From contig NZ_CP114030.1 of assembly GCF_026898155.1 (NCBI RefSeq), positions 87,059-151,058 of the forward strand: a stretch of 64,000 nucleotides of DNA, written 5' to 3'. Below, one piece after another: positions 1 to 7,970 of the stretch. Made by a program: the position numbers and the translations under genes. Within the stretch, counting starts at the first letter, position 1; each line of letters opens with the position of its first letter. Below the pieces are notes generated by a model. It made no database searches. It saw only the letters and a list, made by a program, of their open reading frames with translations, and had not been told where the DNA came from. This stretch comes from Jiella pelagia. GTDB lineage: Bacteria > Pseudomonadota > Alphaproteobacteria > Rhizobiales > Rhizobiaceae.

Positions 1-1122
1 GGCTCGCCCGAAATCATGGATTCATCGACAAACGAGGAGCCCTCGACCACCGCGCCGTCCACCGGGATTTTTTCGCCGGGCCGAACCTGCACCTGATCGC
101 CGACCTGCACCTGATCGAGCGCAATCTCAACGGCTTGGCCATCACGCAGCACGCGGGCGGTCTTAGGCGCCAAGCCGACGAGCCGCTTGATCGCCTCGCC
201 GGTGCGACCTTTATTACGCGCCTCCATGTAGCGGCCCAGCAGGATCAGGGTGATGATGACCGCGGAGGCCTCGAAGTAGACGTTAGCCGTGCCCTCCGGC
301 AGGAGACCGGTGGCGAACATCGCAACGACCGAAAAGCCCCAGGCGGCGCTCGTGCCCAGCGCGACCAAAGAGTTCATGTCGGGTGCGCCGCGCAGAAGGG
401 CGGGAACACCCTTCTTGTAGAAGCGCAAGCCAGGGCCGAACTGAACGACGGTCGCCAGCACGAACATGAGATAGAGCATGTTGCGCTCGCCGAGCGTGCC
501 ATGCACCCATGTCCCGAGGCCGGGCACGAGATAGGCGCCCATCTCCAGGGCGAAGATTGGCAGGGACAGCGCGGCTGCTAGCAGAACGCTGAAGCGCAGA
601 TTGCGCAGCTCGGTCGCCCGCGCTTCTGTCTGTGTATCGGCCGTGCTGCCCTGGATTGTCCGTTGGGCCTCGTAGCCAGCGGTGCGCACGGCCGCTTCAA
701 GATCTGCAAGCTCCACCATGTCGGCGACCGAGCGGATCACCGCCTTTTCGGTCGCCAGATTGACATCCGCCGCGGCGACGCCGGGTACGGCCTTCAACGC
801 TTTCTCGATCCGCCCGACGCAGGAGGCGCAGGTCATTCCCTGGATGGAGAGGCTCAATCGTGTCCGTTCCGGCCTCGTAGCCGGCGTTTTTAATCGCCTC
901 GACGACTGCGAGCGGGTGGGCTTTATCGGCGAAGGTGACGTCGGCTCGCTCGGTTGCGAGGTTGACGTTTGCTGCAGCAACCCCCGGCACGGCCCGGATC
1001 GCCTTCTCGACGCGGCCGACGCAGGACGCGCAAGTCATCCCTTCAATTCGGATGCTGGTGGAGGCTTTTTGACCGGTGCTTAGGCGCGGCTCCTCCTGGC
1101 GCAATGCAGTGACGGATCCCAT
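1..1122 (-). CDS. P1B-type heavy-metal ATPase, N-terminal half (cut by window edge, frameshifted as read)
   Basis: Inner-membrane metal-export ATPase. From the ATG at 1122 it reads one HMA domain (GMTCASCVGRVEKA), then a second (GMTCASC near 820-835), then hydrophobic helices, and ends at the window edge in the actuator domain (PGEKIPVDG, DESMISGE). The CPC motif and phosphorylation site lie outside, so copper specificity is inferred from the paired GMTCASC domains. The two HMA domains are in different frames. At 849-855 the coding strand has ATT GAG CCT CTC; dropping one C gives ATT GAG CTC TCC and joins them. This is one of fourteen GAGCTC-centred insertions in the window, so the gene is probably intact in the organism. 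It points away from the mercury locus. Confidence 0.85.
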
Positions 1123-1372
1123 GAATCTGGCTCCCTATCCTTCGACTGCATGGAAAGTGGGGCTTCCCCCAGTTGGAAGGTCAAGGGGTGGTCCGAAGAA
1201 ATTCGTCTCGCTCTTCCGCCAGCACCGGAGAGCCAAATCCGCGGGCGCTGATCGCGTGCCATCCCGCACAGGTGCGTTTGCGAACTGAGCGGCCATTTCT
1301 AAAGTGTGTGCTGTGAGATCATCCTGTCCGGCGAACGATGCTCTGGACTGAAAGCCTCGGCAGTCCGATCAG

Positions 1373-1780
1373 CTAGTCTAGGGCGACGCGCGTGATCCCA
1401 GTCGCGACGAAGCATCTATAGAGTAGCGCCGACGTGTAGAGGGCGTAGTGCCAGCCGTAAAATTTGCCATGAACCCAGATCACAGTCGTCGCGACGAGAT
1501 CTGCGCCGAGAAAGGCCATGACGTCGCCGAAGGACGCCTCACGCGACCAGGGTATTGCGAAGAGGCCCACGTTGCCCATCGAGCCGATGAAGGAGAAGAA
1601 GGCGACGACCGGAGCCACCAGCGCGTTCTCCACGACTACGAGAAACCGGGGTTCGCCTCTGCGCCTCCATCCGGGACAGAACGATGGCAGCTACAACAAC
1701 TGCGGCACGACGACGGAGATGAAACCGGCGATGGTGAAGCCGATCAAGATCTCGTTCCATACCATCGTCCATTCGGCAGA
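1373..1780 (-). pseudogene. Remnant of a DUF318/ArsP-type permease
   Basis: The reverse strand matches the C-terminal half of the permease at 22590-23742: MVWNEILIGFTIAGF, then VENALVAPVVAFF, FIGSMGNV, SREASFGDV and GADLVATTVIWVH, in the same order. The N-terminal half is absent. An in-frame TAG follows VVVPQLL near 1691. The central linker has diverged and the last residues leave the family after TGIT. It is therefore a truncated, decayed paralogue with no plausible product, left between the ATPase and an L,D-transpeptidase. Confidence 0.75.
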
Positions 1781-1845
1781 GCAGGCGGGGGCGGTGGCCC
1801 GGCAGCGCTCGATCGCGAATTCTCTAGAATGTTCTATGCCACCGC

Positions 1846-2571
1846 CTAAACACTCGTGTCCTGGCTCACTCTGATAGGCGTGCCGTCGGGGACGCGCTCG
1901 TAAAGGTCAATGACATCCTGGTTTAGCAGGCGAATGCAGCCCGAGGAGACCGCCCTGCCGATCGACCATGCCTCCGGCGTTCCGTGCAGGCGATAGAGCG
2001 TGTCCTGTCCATCCTGAAAGATGTAGAGGGCCCTTGCGCCAAGGGGGTTCTGGAGACCAGGGTCCATTCCGCCATTGGCGATGGAATACGGCTCCAGTTC
2101 CGGCTGGCGGGCCACCATCTCGTCCGGCGGAGTCCAGCGCGGCCACTGGCGCTTGTACTGCACCTCCGCTCGGCCGGACCAGGCGAACCCTTCCCGCCCG
2201 ACCCCGATTCCGTAGCGGACGGCCGACCCGTCGGGCATGGTGAAGTAGAGATACTTGGCGGGCGTATCGACCACCAGGGTGCCGGGAGCCTCGCCCGTCG
2301 GATCATCGACGACCGTCCTCCAAAACCGCTCCTCGACCTGCGTGATGTCCACGGCCGGGATGGGAAATCGTTCCTCCGGCATCGCGTCGTACATGTCCGG
2401 ACGGACGGGCGGCGGCGCAGGCGGAAGTGCAGGTGGCGGCGCCAAGGATACCGCTGGCGCCGCCGCGGTCCGCACTCCCGATACGCATCCCGAAAGAGCC
2501 AGACCGGCAAAGCCGACCAGCAGGCTCCGGCGCGGCAGGATCACTGACGGCAGTTCTTTCATTTCGGCCAT
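1846..2571 (-). CDS. L,D-transpeptidase (ErfK/YkuD family), exported lipoprotein
   Basis: 241 residues. The N-terminus has a twin-arginine-like RRSLL followed by a hydrophobic stretch and a lipobox-like LSGC, so export and lipid anchoring are likely. A Pro/Ala-rich linker follows, then the YkuD domain with the conserved HGTPEAWSIG and the catalytic-cysteine motif SSGCIRLLNQD near the C-terminus. The family makes 3-3 peptidoglycan cross-links or attaches proteins to peptidoglycan. It closely resembles the product of 47416-48192 (shared NPLGARALYIFQDG and the same active site) and is more distantly related to that of 35526-36080. It stands alone with about 220 bp upstream before the mercury locus. 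Confidence 0.9.
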   Translation of the reverse strand: MAEMKELPSVILPRRSLLVGFAGLALSGCVSGVRTAAAPAVSLAPPPALPPAPPPVRPDMYDAMPEERFPIPAVDITQVEERFWRTVVDDPTGEAPGTLVVDTPAKYLYFTMPDGSAVRYGIGVGREGFAWSGRAEVQYKRQWPRWTPPDEMVARQPELEPYSIANGGMDPGLQNPLGARALYIFQDGQDTLYRLHGTPEAWSIGRAVSSGCIRLLNQDVIDLYERVPDGTPIRVSQDTSV

Positions 2572-2793
2572 TCCATACCTTCCGCTGGCCCGCGGATGCG
2601 CGGGCGGCGTTTATTGTGGAGTTCTCAGGAAGCGCTTCAATTGCGGGTCAGATAGCTGAAGACGGTGAACGTCCGCTGGTGTCGCTCTGAGCGCCAACGC
2701 AGGTTCTGAAGGACGACAGGATCAACAGGCGTTTTCGGTGAAAGGTTACGCTTTCGCGAAGGTCCTGCATGGCGGTCAACGAAAGAGCATCGG

Positions 2794-4140
2794 CTACAGC
2801 ATGTAGCCGATATCGGATGCGCCCGTAGGATAGGCGAACATCGTCTGCTTGAGGGCCGTTGCGGTCAGATCGTGCCGGATCGCCAGGGCGAACAGGTTGA
2901 TGACCTCGTCGGCGTGCGGCCCGACGAGATGGGCGCCAAGAACCCGATCCGTCTTTTCCTCGACCATCACCTTGAAGCCGTAGACCGGCTCGGCCGCCTG
3001 GCGGGCCGTGAACCAGGTCGGGACCTTCTCCACCTTCGTTCGGAACTTCAGCCCTTGCCGATGCGCCTCCTGTTCGCTCAAACCTACGGCGGCGATGGGC
3101 GGAAGCGTGAAGGCGACGCTCGGCACGCCGCGATAGTCGGGCTCGTGCTCATTGCCCTCGAGCAGATTGCCGACCACCACCTTGGCATCGTGGCTCGAGA
3201 CGGGCGTGAGCGGCGGACCGGAGGCGGCCGCGTCGCCTGCCGCGTAGACGGCGGGGTTCGAGACGCTTTGCAGATGCGCGTTGAGCTGCAAACGGCCGTC
3301 CTTCACCGCAACCTCGGCGGCCTCGAGATTGAGACCGTCAAGGTTCGGGACACGCCCGGCGGCGTGCACGACCACGTCGGCTTCGATCGTCACGCTCTGT
3401 CCGCCCGAGGAGGCCGCGACGCGGTATCCGGTCCCGATCTTCTCGATCCCCGTGACTTCCGTTCCGGTGCGCACGTCGATCCCGACCGTCTCAAAGCTCT
3501 CCATCAGCCAGCCGACCAGCTCCGGCTCGAAGTGGGTGAGCATGCGTCCGCCCCGTTGCAGGATCGTCGCCTGCGCTCCGGCCCGCGCGGCAATGTGCGA
3601 GAACTCGGCCGCAATGTAGCCGCCCCCGACCAGCACAATCCGTTCCGGCAGGACCTCTAGGGTCAAAAATTGCTCGCTGTCGATCAGGTGTTCCTCGCCG
3701 GGAATGCCGAGTGTGACCGGTTTTGCCCCGCTGGCGATCAGAATGTGCTTGCCCTCAAGGATTGTGCTGCCGACCTCAACGCTGTTCGCTCCTGTAAACC
3801 GGGCTTCCCCGTAGAAGGTAGCGATGTCCTTGGCGGTATAGCTCTCCTCGTGCTTCTCCGGCACCGGATCGGTGAAGCTGCGCTTGAAGGCGATCAAATC
3901 CCGCCATTCGATCTGCGGCTCGCCGACCACTCCCTTTCCTCGCATGCGCCGGGCATGATCGACCGCTGAGGCGGCGCCGATCAGCATCTTTTTCGGATCG
4001 CAGCCGCGAAGAGCACAGGTACCTCCGTATGGCTTGCTGTCTATGACGGCGACGGACCATCCGGCAGCGCGGGTGCGCATGGCCGCCACCCGCGCTGCGG
4101 TTCCCGTACCAATGACGACGAGATCGAAATTTTGGCTCAT
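2794..4140 (-). CDS. MerA-like FAD/NAD(P) disulfide oxidoreductase lacking the C-terminal Cys pair
   Basis: 448 residues of the class I flavoprotein disulfide reductase family (mercuric reductase, lipoamide dehydrogenase). FAD site VVIGTGTAARVAA at residues 8-20. Redox-active pair GGTCALRGCDPKK with Cys42 and Cys47. Pyridine-nucleotide site VGGGYIAAEFS near 170 and a second FAD motif YAAGDAA near 300. Classical MerA has an N-terminal HMA domain and a C-terminal vicinal cysteine pair that receives Hg(II). Both are missing; the protein ends ASDIGYML. Its place as last gene of merB-T-P-F-GDCCVxC suggests Hg(II) reduction, but delivery of Hg(II) to the active site must differ. An RBS-like GGAG lies about 8 nt before the ATG. 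Confidence 0.85.
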   Translation of the reverse strand: MSQNFDLVVIGTGTAARVAAMRTRAAGWSVAVIDSKPYGGTCALRGCDPKKMLIGAASAVDHARRMRGKGVVGEPQIEWRDLIAFKRSFTDPVPEKHEESYTAKDIATFYGEARFTGANSVEVGSTILEGKHILIASGAKPVTLGIPGEEHLIDSEQFLTLEVLPERIVLVGGGYIAAEFSHIAARAGAQATILQRGGRMLTHFEPELVGWLMESFETVGIDVRTGTEVTGIEKIGTGYRVAASSGGQSVTIEADVVVHAAGRVPNLDGLNLEAAEVAVKDGRLQLNAHLQSVSNPAVYAAGDAAASGPPLTPVSSHDAKVVVGNLLEGNEHEPDYRGVPSVAFTLPPIAAVGLSEQEAHRQGLKFRTKVEKVPTWFTARQAAEPVYGFKVMVEEKTDRVLGAHLVGPHADEVINLFALAIRHDLTATALKQTMFAYPTGASDIGYML

Positions 4141-4153
4141 CAGGCGCTCTCCG

Positions 4154-4378
4154 TCACGCTGCGCAGCAGCTTGCCGTCCCGGTCCGCTGGGCCTCCTGGA
4201 TCGGAGGGCAGGGCACGGAGCCGAAGGAGCAGTAGACGCAGCAATCGCCCTCGTTCGGGCGCAGGAGGGCTCCGCAGCCTCTGCAGTCGTAGAAGAACTG
4301 GCAGGCGTCCGTGGGCATTGTCTCGGTTTCCAGGTGCCCGCACCGCGGACAGGTGATCGTGCTTTGCAGGTGTGTCAT
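4154..4378 (-). CDS. GDCCVxC-domain small cysteine-rich protein
   Basis: 74 residues with ten cysteines. It starts at the ATG that overlaps the merF stop (ATGA). CPRCGH at residues 10-15 and CRGC near 33 form a zinc-ribbon-like scaffold, followed by the signature GDCCVYCS and a CC near the C-terminus. The GDCCVxC family is known from database naming and often sits beside mercury genes; its biochemical role is not established. From position and thiol content I infer mercury or copper binding, possibly as a shuttle between MerT/MerF and the downstream reductase. A longer in-frame start exists upstream but would run through merF, so the short form is preferred. Confidence 0.8.
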   Translation of the reverse strand: MTHLQSTITCPRCGHLETETMPTDACQFFYDCRGCGALLRPNEGDCCVYCSFGSVPCPPIQEAQRTGTASCCAA

Positions 4379-4575
4379 GATGTACGTTGCTTTCTGATGA
4401 GCATGTAAGCGGTGATCCAGCCATGACCGCAAAGGCGGACAACAGGGCGACGCCCGACCGTCCTGCGAGGGCCGACAGCCCGACCGCGCCGGACAGGATC
4501 AGCACCTTGGTGACGCAGCAGAGGCCAATGGGCCAATCCGACGAGCCCCGTGCGCAGCAGCTCGTGGCCGTTCAT
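4375..4575 (-). CDS. merF: MerF-like mercuric ion transporter, two compensating frameshifts as read
   Basis: A MerF-like small membrane transporter. The first 13 residues (MNGHELLRTGLVG) and the last (WITAYMLIRKQRTS) are in one frame. The central family hallmark, IGLCCVTKVLILSGAVGLSAL, is in the +1 frame. One extra base in the GGCCC run near 4530 and one missing base near 4418 would give a single protein of about 66 residues with the vicinal CC pair in helix 1. Gene edges support this frame: the ATG overlaps the merP stop (ATGA) and the TGA overlaps the next ATG. It would move Hg(II) inward for reduction. Neither indel lies in a GAGCTC context. It is either a sequencing error or a doubly mutated gene. 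Confidence 0.65.
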   Translation of the reverse strand: MNGHELLRTGLVGLAHWPLLRHQGADPVRRGRAVGPRRTVGRRPVVRLCGHGWITAYMLIRKQRTS

Positions 4576-4862
4576 CCCTCGCTCCCGGACACTGGGCGAG
4601 ACGGGAAGCCGGCGTTCGTCGTGGCGGCCATCAGGGCGGCAGGATCGGCTGCGGCGTCGTCGAACGTGACCACGGCGGTCGCGCTCTCAAACGATACCTC
4701 GACGTCAGTCACCCCCGGAACGGCCGACAGGGCCTGTTCCACGATGTAAGGGCAGGTCACGCAGGTCATGTTGTCGACGGCGAGCGTCACTGTCCGCTCG
4801 GCGGCGATCGTCGGGGAGGCTAGGAAAAAGGCCGTCAGGCCGAGTGCAAGCGTGCGATGCAT
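4572..4862 (-). CDS. merP: MerP-like periplasmic mercuric-ion-binding protein
   Basis: 96 residues. A Sec signal peptide (TAFFLASPTIAA) precedes an HMA fold with the metal-binding MTCVTC motif about 12 residues into the mature protein and the C-terminal FDDAAADPAAL..TTNAGFP helix typical of MerP. MerP captures Hg(II) in the periplasm and hands it to MerT or MerF. The stop overlaps the merF start by four bases; merT lies 12 bp upstream. All genes from merT to the reductase are in one direction with tiny gaps, so one operon is likely. Confidence 0.9.
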   Translation of the reverse strand: MHRTLALGLTAFFLASPTIAAERTVTLAVDNMTCVTCPYIVEQALSAVPGVTDVEVSFESATAVVTFDDAAADPAALMAATTNAGFPSRPVSGSEG

Positions 4863-4874
4863 GATGTCCTCTTT

Positions 4875-5294
4875 TCAAAGGCCGAGCAGGAGCGGGGCAA
4901 CGAAGGGAAACGCCAGGGCGGCCGCCACAATGGCTATTGCAGCCCACAGGCCGACCTTGACCAGCAGGTTTGGCAACGGCCGAGCGCAGGTGTCACCGTC
5001 CACACAGGCGGCCGGTTTGCGGTAGACGCGCCAATAACCGTAACCGAGACTGGCGAGGGTGACGGCGACAAAGAACGGCTGATAGGGCGCGAGCGCCGTT
5101 AGATTGCCGACCCAGGCGCCGCCGATACCGAAGCTGAACAGGACCAGCGGCAGGATGCAGCAGGAGGAGGCGGCGAGCGCGCCCATCAGACCACCAGCGA
5201 CGGTCAGACGCGTCCGCCCCGCGTCACCGATCGAGGATTCGACCCGTCGCTCCAGAGGTTCGCTGTGCCCGTTCATCGTCGGCTCGCCTTCCAT
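4875..5294 (-). CDS. merT: MerT mercuric transport protein
   Basis: 139 residues with three predicted membrane helices. Helix 1 carries the vicinal cysteines (AASSCCILPLVLFSFGIGG) and the cytoplasmic loop has a second pair (AACVDGDTC), the usual MerT arrangement for accepting Hg(II) from MerP and passing it inward. The annotated ATG at 5294 is weakly preceded by GCGGAAAC; an in-frame ATG at 5276 with GGAAGG 10 nt upstream is an equally good start. A MerR-type dyad sits just upstream at 5313-5329, so merT can have its own Hg-inducible promoter. Confidence 0.92.
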   Translation of the reverse strand: MEGEPTMNGHSEPLERRVESSIGDAGRTRLTVAGGLMGALAASSCCILPLVLFSFGIGGAWVGNLTALAPYQPFFVAVTLASLGYGYWRVYRKPAACVDGDTCARPLPNLLVKVGLWAAIAIVAAALAFPFVAPLLLGL

Positions 5295-5303
5295 GTTTCC
5301 GCA

Positions 5304-5334
5304 GGTGTGCCGCCTGTAGTTGCTACAGGTTCAA
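5304..5334 (-). promoter_or_regulatory. MerR-type promoter/operator upstream of merT
   Basis: Perfect dyad CCTGTAG-TTG-CTACAGG at 5313-5329. On the minus strand a -35-like TTGAAC (5334-5329) is separated by exactly 19 bp from the -10 position (5309-5304, weak match CACACC). A 19-bp spacer spanned by the dyad is the MerR-family promoter geometry. It lies between the merB stop and merT and shares its 7-bp arms with the dyad at 6132-6148. Confidence 0.8.
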
Positions 5335-5335
5335 A

Positions 5336-6091
5336 TCACGCTTTCGCGAGGACGGGGCCAAAGATGGCTCGGCCGACCTGAAGGGCCTCGTCGGCCGAGA
5401 GTCGCCGTCCCGAGCGCTCATCCGACGCTGACAGCCAGTCGTTCAGATGCGCGTCCGAACAGAAGAAGGCGGTCCGCGGACAGCAGGAGCTTGCCGCGCT
5501 GCCGGAATAGAAGGTGTCGTGCCAGACCACCGTTCCGGCTGGAGAGACGGTGGCAATGCGTGCTCCCTGATTGGCTGTAGCGATCCGAATAGCCATCCCG
5601 CAGGCGCGGCATGTTGACTCGACGGCCACGTCACGGCCGCACATCGCGCCCGCGCCGAGCGCGTCTATGGCGCAGAGCGCGTTCAGCTTATGGCAGCCGA
5701 GTTTGACAACGTGTCCCGTCGCACGTTCGGTAAACGGATAGGCGTCAATGATGCCTCCGTTCTCGCCAAGCCGTAGCAGATCGCGGCTTTGCAGGTGCTT
5801 GAGGATGCTCTTGGCGGTCTCTTCCTCAAGACCGGTATCGGCGGCGATCTCCGCGATCGAAGGCGCGCGCCCGAGCTCCACAAACAGAGCGAGGACGCGC
5901 TGCCAAGCACGATCCTCGCTGCTGTCCAACGCGACCGCCCAGCCCTCTACCAAGCTGGAGCGTGACGCGGAACGGGCGCAAAGGGCGTCGCGGGCAATCT
6001 TAGAAGTTACGACCGACCAGTCCGGTCGGAGAACACCGGGCCTGATCTCCACCTCGATAGCCTTGGAAGTGGCATCGATAACGTCGCTCAT
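5336..6091 (-). CDS. merB: MerB organomercurial lyase
   Basis: 251 residues from the ATG at 6091, chosen because GGAG lies about 8 nt upstream; a longer in-frame extension would run through the operator. MerB cleaves the carbon-mercury bond of organomercurials. The catalytic set is visible: Cys140 and Asp143 in LNALCAIDALG (equivalent to Cys96/Asp99 of the R831b enzyme) and Cys203/Cys204 in SSCCPRTAFF (Cys159). Residues 60-110 form a winged-helix-like N-terminal region (APSIAEIAADTGL). It is longer than the classical 212-residue enzyme because of its N-terminus. It is the first gene after the merR divergence. Confidence 0.9.
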   Translation of the reverse strand: MSDVIDATSKAIEVEIRPGVLRPDWSVVTSKIARDALCARSASRSSLVEGWAVALDSSEDRAWQRVLALFVELGRAPSIAEIAADTGLEEETAKSILKHLQSRDLLRLGENGGIIDAYPFTERATGHVVKLGCHKLNALCAIDALGAGAMCGRDVAVESTCRACGMAIRIATANQGARIATVSPAGTVVWHDTFYSGSAASSCCPRTAFFCSDAHLNDWLSASDERSGRRLSADEALQVGRAIFGPVLAKA

Positions 6092-6122
6092 GGGAACAGC
6101 TCCTTGATCCGTACTCCCGCGG

Positions 6123-6154
6123 CTTCTAATTCCTGTAGCGACTACAGGATCAAG
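6123..6154 (-). promoter_or_regulatory. MerR-type divergent promoter/operator between merR and merB
   Basis: Perfect dyad CCTGTAG-CGA-CTACAGG at 6132-6148. On the minus strand TTGATC is followed after exactly 19 bp by TAGAAG, the long-spacer promoter that MerR untwists on Hg(II) binding, reading toward merB. The merR start (6165) lies just on the other side, so MerR would also autoregulate. Confidence 0.88.
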
Positions 6155-6164
6155 GGGAATTCTA

Positions 6165-6576
6165 TTGGCCTTCCAGGAATTCAGCATTGGGCGCCTGTCG
6201 GAGCGAACCGGCGTCAACATCGAGACGATCCGCTACTATGAGAAGGTCGGGCTACTGCCGCCGCCACCACGGACCGAGGGCGGGCACCGGCTCTACCTTG
6301 AAGGGCACCTGCGCCGGCTCGTCTTCATCCGGCGTAGCCGTGAGCCTCGGCTTCACACTGGACGAGATCCGGAACTTGCTCGGATTAGTCGAAGGGGGCC
6401 ACGCCTGCGGCAAAGTTCAGAACGCCGCCCTGGCCCATCTCAAGAATATTCGTGAGAAGATCGCTGATCTCCGGCGCATGGAGCGGATGCTGGCTGAGAC
6501 GGCCACACGCTGCGAGGGCGGAACCGCGCCGGAGTGCGCGATTATCGACGTGCTGAGTGGGGAGCCCTCGGAGTGA
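6165..6576 (+). CDS. merR: MerR mercury-responsive regulator (frameshifted as read)
   Basis: About 136 residues after correction. It starts at TTG 6165 with AAGGGG 8 nt upstream. The N-terminal winged HTH (FSIGRLSERTGVNIETIRYYEKVGLL) is in one frame. The dimerisation helix and Hg ligands (LGFTLDEIRNLLG, HACGKV, ATRCEGG, ECAIIDVL) are in the next. The break is GAGCCTC at 6342-6348; removing one C gives REL GFTLDE as in all MerR proteins. Three Hg-binding cysteines are present (HAC, TRC, PEC). Regulation of merB and merT through the two nearby dyads is expected. Confidence 0.88.
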
Positions 6577-6811
6577 CCGCAATAGATCAGTATTGCGGCG
6601 GGCGGTCATCTTCGTCGGCATTGACGATCGTCATCCGAACCGGCACTGAATGATCTGGTCCATGACTATCTCCCGTCGACCAAGCAGCGGGATCGCTGGT
6701 CGGCCGTTCCTCGGAGCTACAGGCCCGCTGAAAGAGATCTACCCCCGCGACAAACGAGCGCTTCACGCAGTGGGTTGGCATTTCTCACCGGTCCACTTAT
6801 ATTGCCGCACG

Positions 6812-7183
6812 ATGAACCACGCTCGCCGGATCCTCGCAGTTCTGCTGCTCCTCGCCTTTGGGTTGGGGACTCCGGCGTATGCCGTGCAGTCTGGTGAGAT
6901 CAACCAGGCCGTCATCGAGGCGGGAATGGACATGAGCCAACCCGCCATGGCAGCAGGGATGGAGCAATCCATGCCTGACGGTTGCGACGCGTGCGGCGGC
7001 AACATGGCAATGTCCCCCTCGGCCTGCTTTACGACCTGCGTGGGCGTGCAAGACGCGGCGGCTCGAAGCGGGCTGGCTTTCGAGCTGTCCGATGCGATCT
7101 TCATCGGCGTTCCTGATCGACGGCTTCGCAGCGTCCAGAGCGCGCCGGAGCCGTTCCCTCCCCGTCTGACCATCCTCTCCTAA
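6812..7183 (+). CDS. Small exported Met/Cys-containing protein, function unknown
   Basis: 123 residues. The ATG at 6812 gives a clean signal peptide (ILAVLLLLAFGLGTPAYA). The mature part has a Met-rich segment (MDMSQPAMAAGMEQSMPDG), then CDACGG and CFTTC motifs, and a Pro-rich C-terminus ending PPRLTILS. The gene at 46860-47228 has the same build (signal peptide, internal cysteines, RPP near the end) but little sequence identity. I do not recognise the family firmly; a DUF2946-like copper-associated exported protein is possible. It heads the copper/thiol cluster, 139 bp before the first thioredoxin gene, so periplasmic metal binding is an inference from composition and context. Confidence 0.6.
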   Translation: MNHARRILAVLLLLAFGLGTPAYAVQSGEINQAVIEAGMDMSQPAMAAGMEQSMPDGCDACGGNMAMSPSACFTTCVGVQDAAARSGLAFELSDAIFIGVPDRRLRSVQSAPEPFPPRLTILS

Positions 7184-7322
7184 GGCTGGCTCGACCGCTC
7201 TCACGCGGCTGAGACTTGGCCTTTGTCGTGTCCGGTGCGCCTCAACGCATCGAGATGTTGCCTCGCGCCGCCCCGCCGCAGCCTTGTTCTGCGGCGCGCC
7301 CCGGCCGACCGACGAGGATGGG

Positions 7323-7970
7323 ATGTCCGCAATTTCCCGGTCAGCTCGCACCAGTACGAGCAGTCAGCAGAGTGCTGCTGACGAACAAGCCAATGTAGCG
7401 ATTGTACCGTCATTCGGGCGTCGTTACGCGCTGGCATTTCTCCCGGTCGGCATCTTTGCCGGACTGGCTGTGGCTCTGGGTGTGGGCCTTGGACGCGACC
7501 CGAGTGTCCTGCCGTCCCCATTGATCGGCAAGCCAATACCGGAATTCAGCCTGCCACCCGTGCAGGGACGGACGCTTGGGCTGTCGACCGCCGACCTCAA
7601 AGGCGAGGTCTCGCTCGTCAACGTCTTCGCCTCGTGGTGTGTCGCCTGCCGGGAGGAACACCCGGTCTTCATGCAGCTCAGCCAGAGCGGTGCGGTTTCG
7701 ATCCACGGCATCAACTACAAGGACCGGCCTCAGGACGCGGCCGAGTGGCTCGACACCTTGGGCGACCCTTATACGCGCACCGGTTCCGATCTCGACGGCC
7801 GCGTCGCGATCGATTGGGGCGTCTACGGGGTTCCAGAAACCTTCGTCATCGATGCACAAGGCCGGATCGCCCTCAAGCAGGTCGGGCCGATTACGCCCGA
7901 GATCTACCGAGACAAGATCGGCCCGCTGATCGAGGCGTTGCGCAGTCGAGCGCAAGGAGGTGCCTCATGA
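7323..7970 (+). CDS. CcmG/DsbE-like membrane-anchored thioredoxin
   Basis: 215 residues from ATG 7323. One N-terminal membrane anchor (ALAFLPVGIFAGLAVALGVGLG), then a periplasmic thioredoxin fold with the active site ASWCVACREEHP and the GVYGVPETFVID cis-Pro segment characteristic of CcmG/DsbE. CcmG keeps apocytochrome haem-binding cysteines reduced. Here no ccm operon is present. The gene overlaps the next thioredoxin (ATGA) and lies upstream of SCO and Cox11, so it may reduce copper-chaperone cysteines instead. Confidence 0.85.
   Translation: MSAISRSARTSTSSQQSAADEQANVAIVPSFGRRYALAFLPVGIFAGLAVALGVGLGRDPSVLPSPLIGKPIPEFSLPPVQGRTLGLSTADLKGEVSLVNVFASWCVACREEHPVFMQLSQSGAVSIHGINYKDRPQDAAEWLDTLGDPYTRTGSDLDGRVAIDWGVYGVPETFVIDAQGRIALKQVGPITPEIYRDKIGPLIEALRSRAQGGAS

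Noticed and set aside
4525..4536. merF indel as part of the GAGCTC series
   Set aside because: The local sequence is a TGGCCA-like context, not GAGCTC, and other TGGCCA sites in the window are intact and in frame.
6541..6576. GAGCCCTC at the end of merR as a disrupted site
   Set aside because: The frame as read ends normally (SGEPSE stop), so there is no evidence of an insertion.
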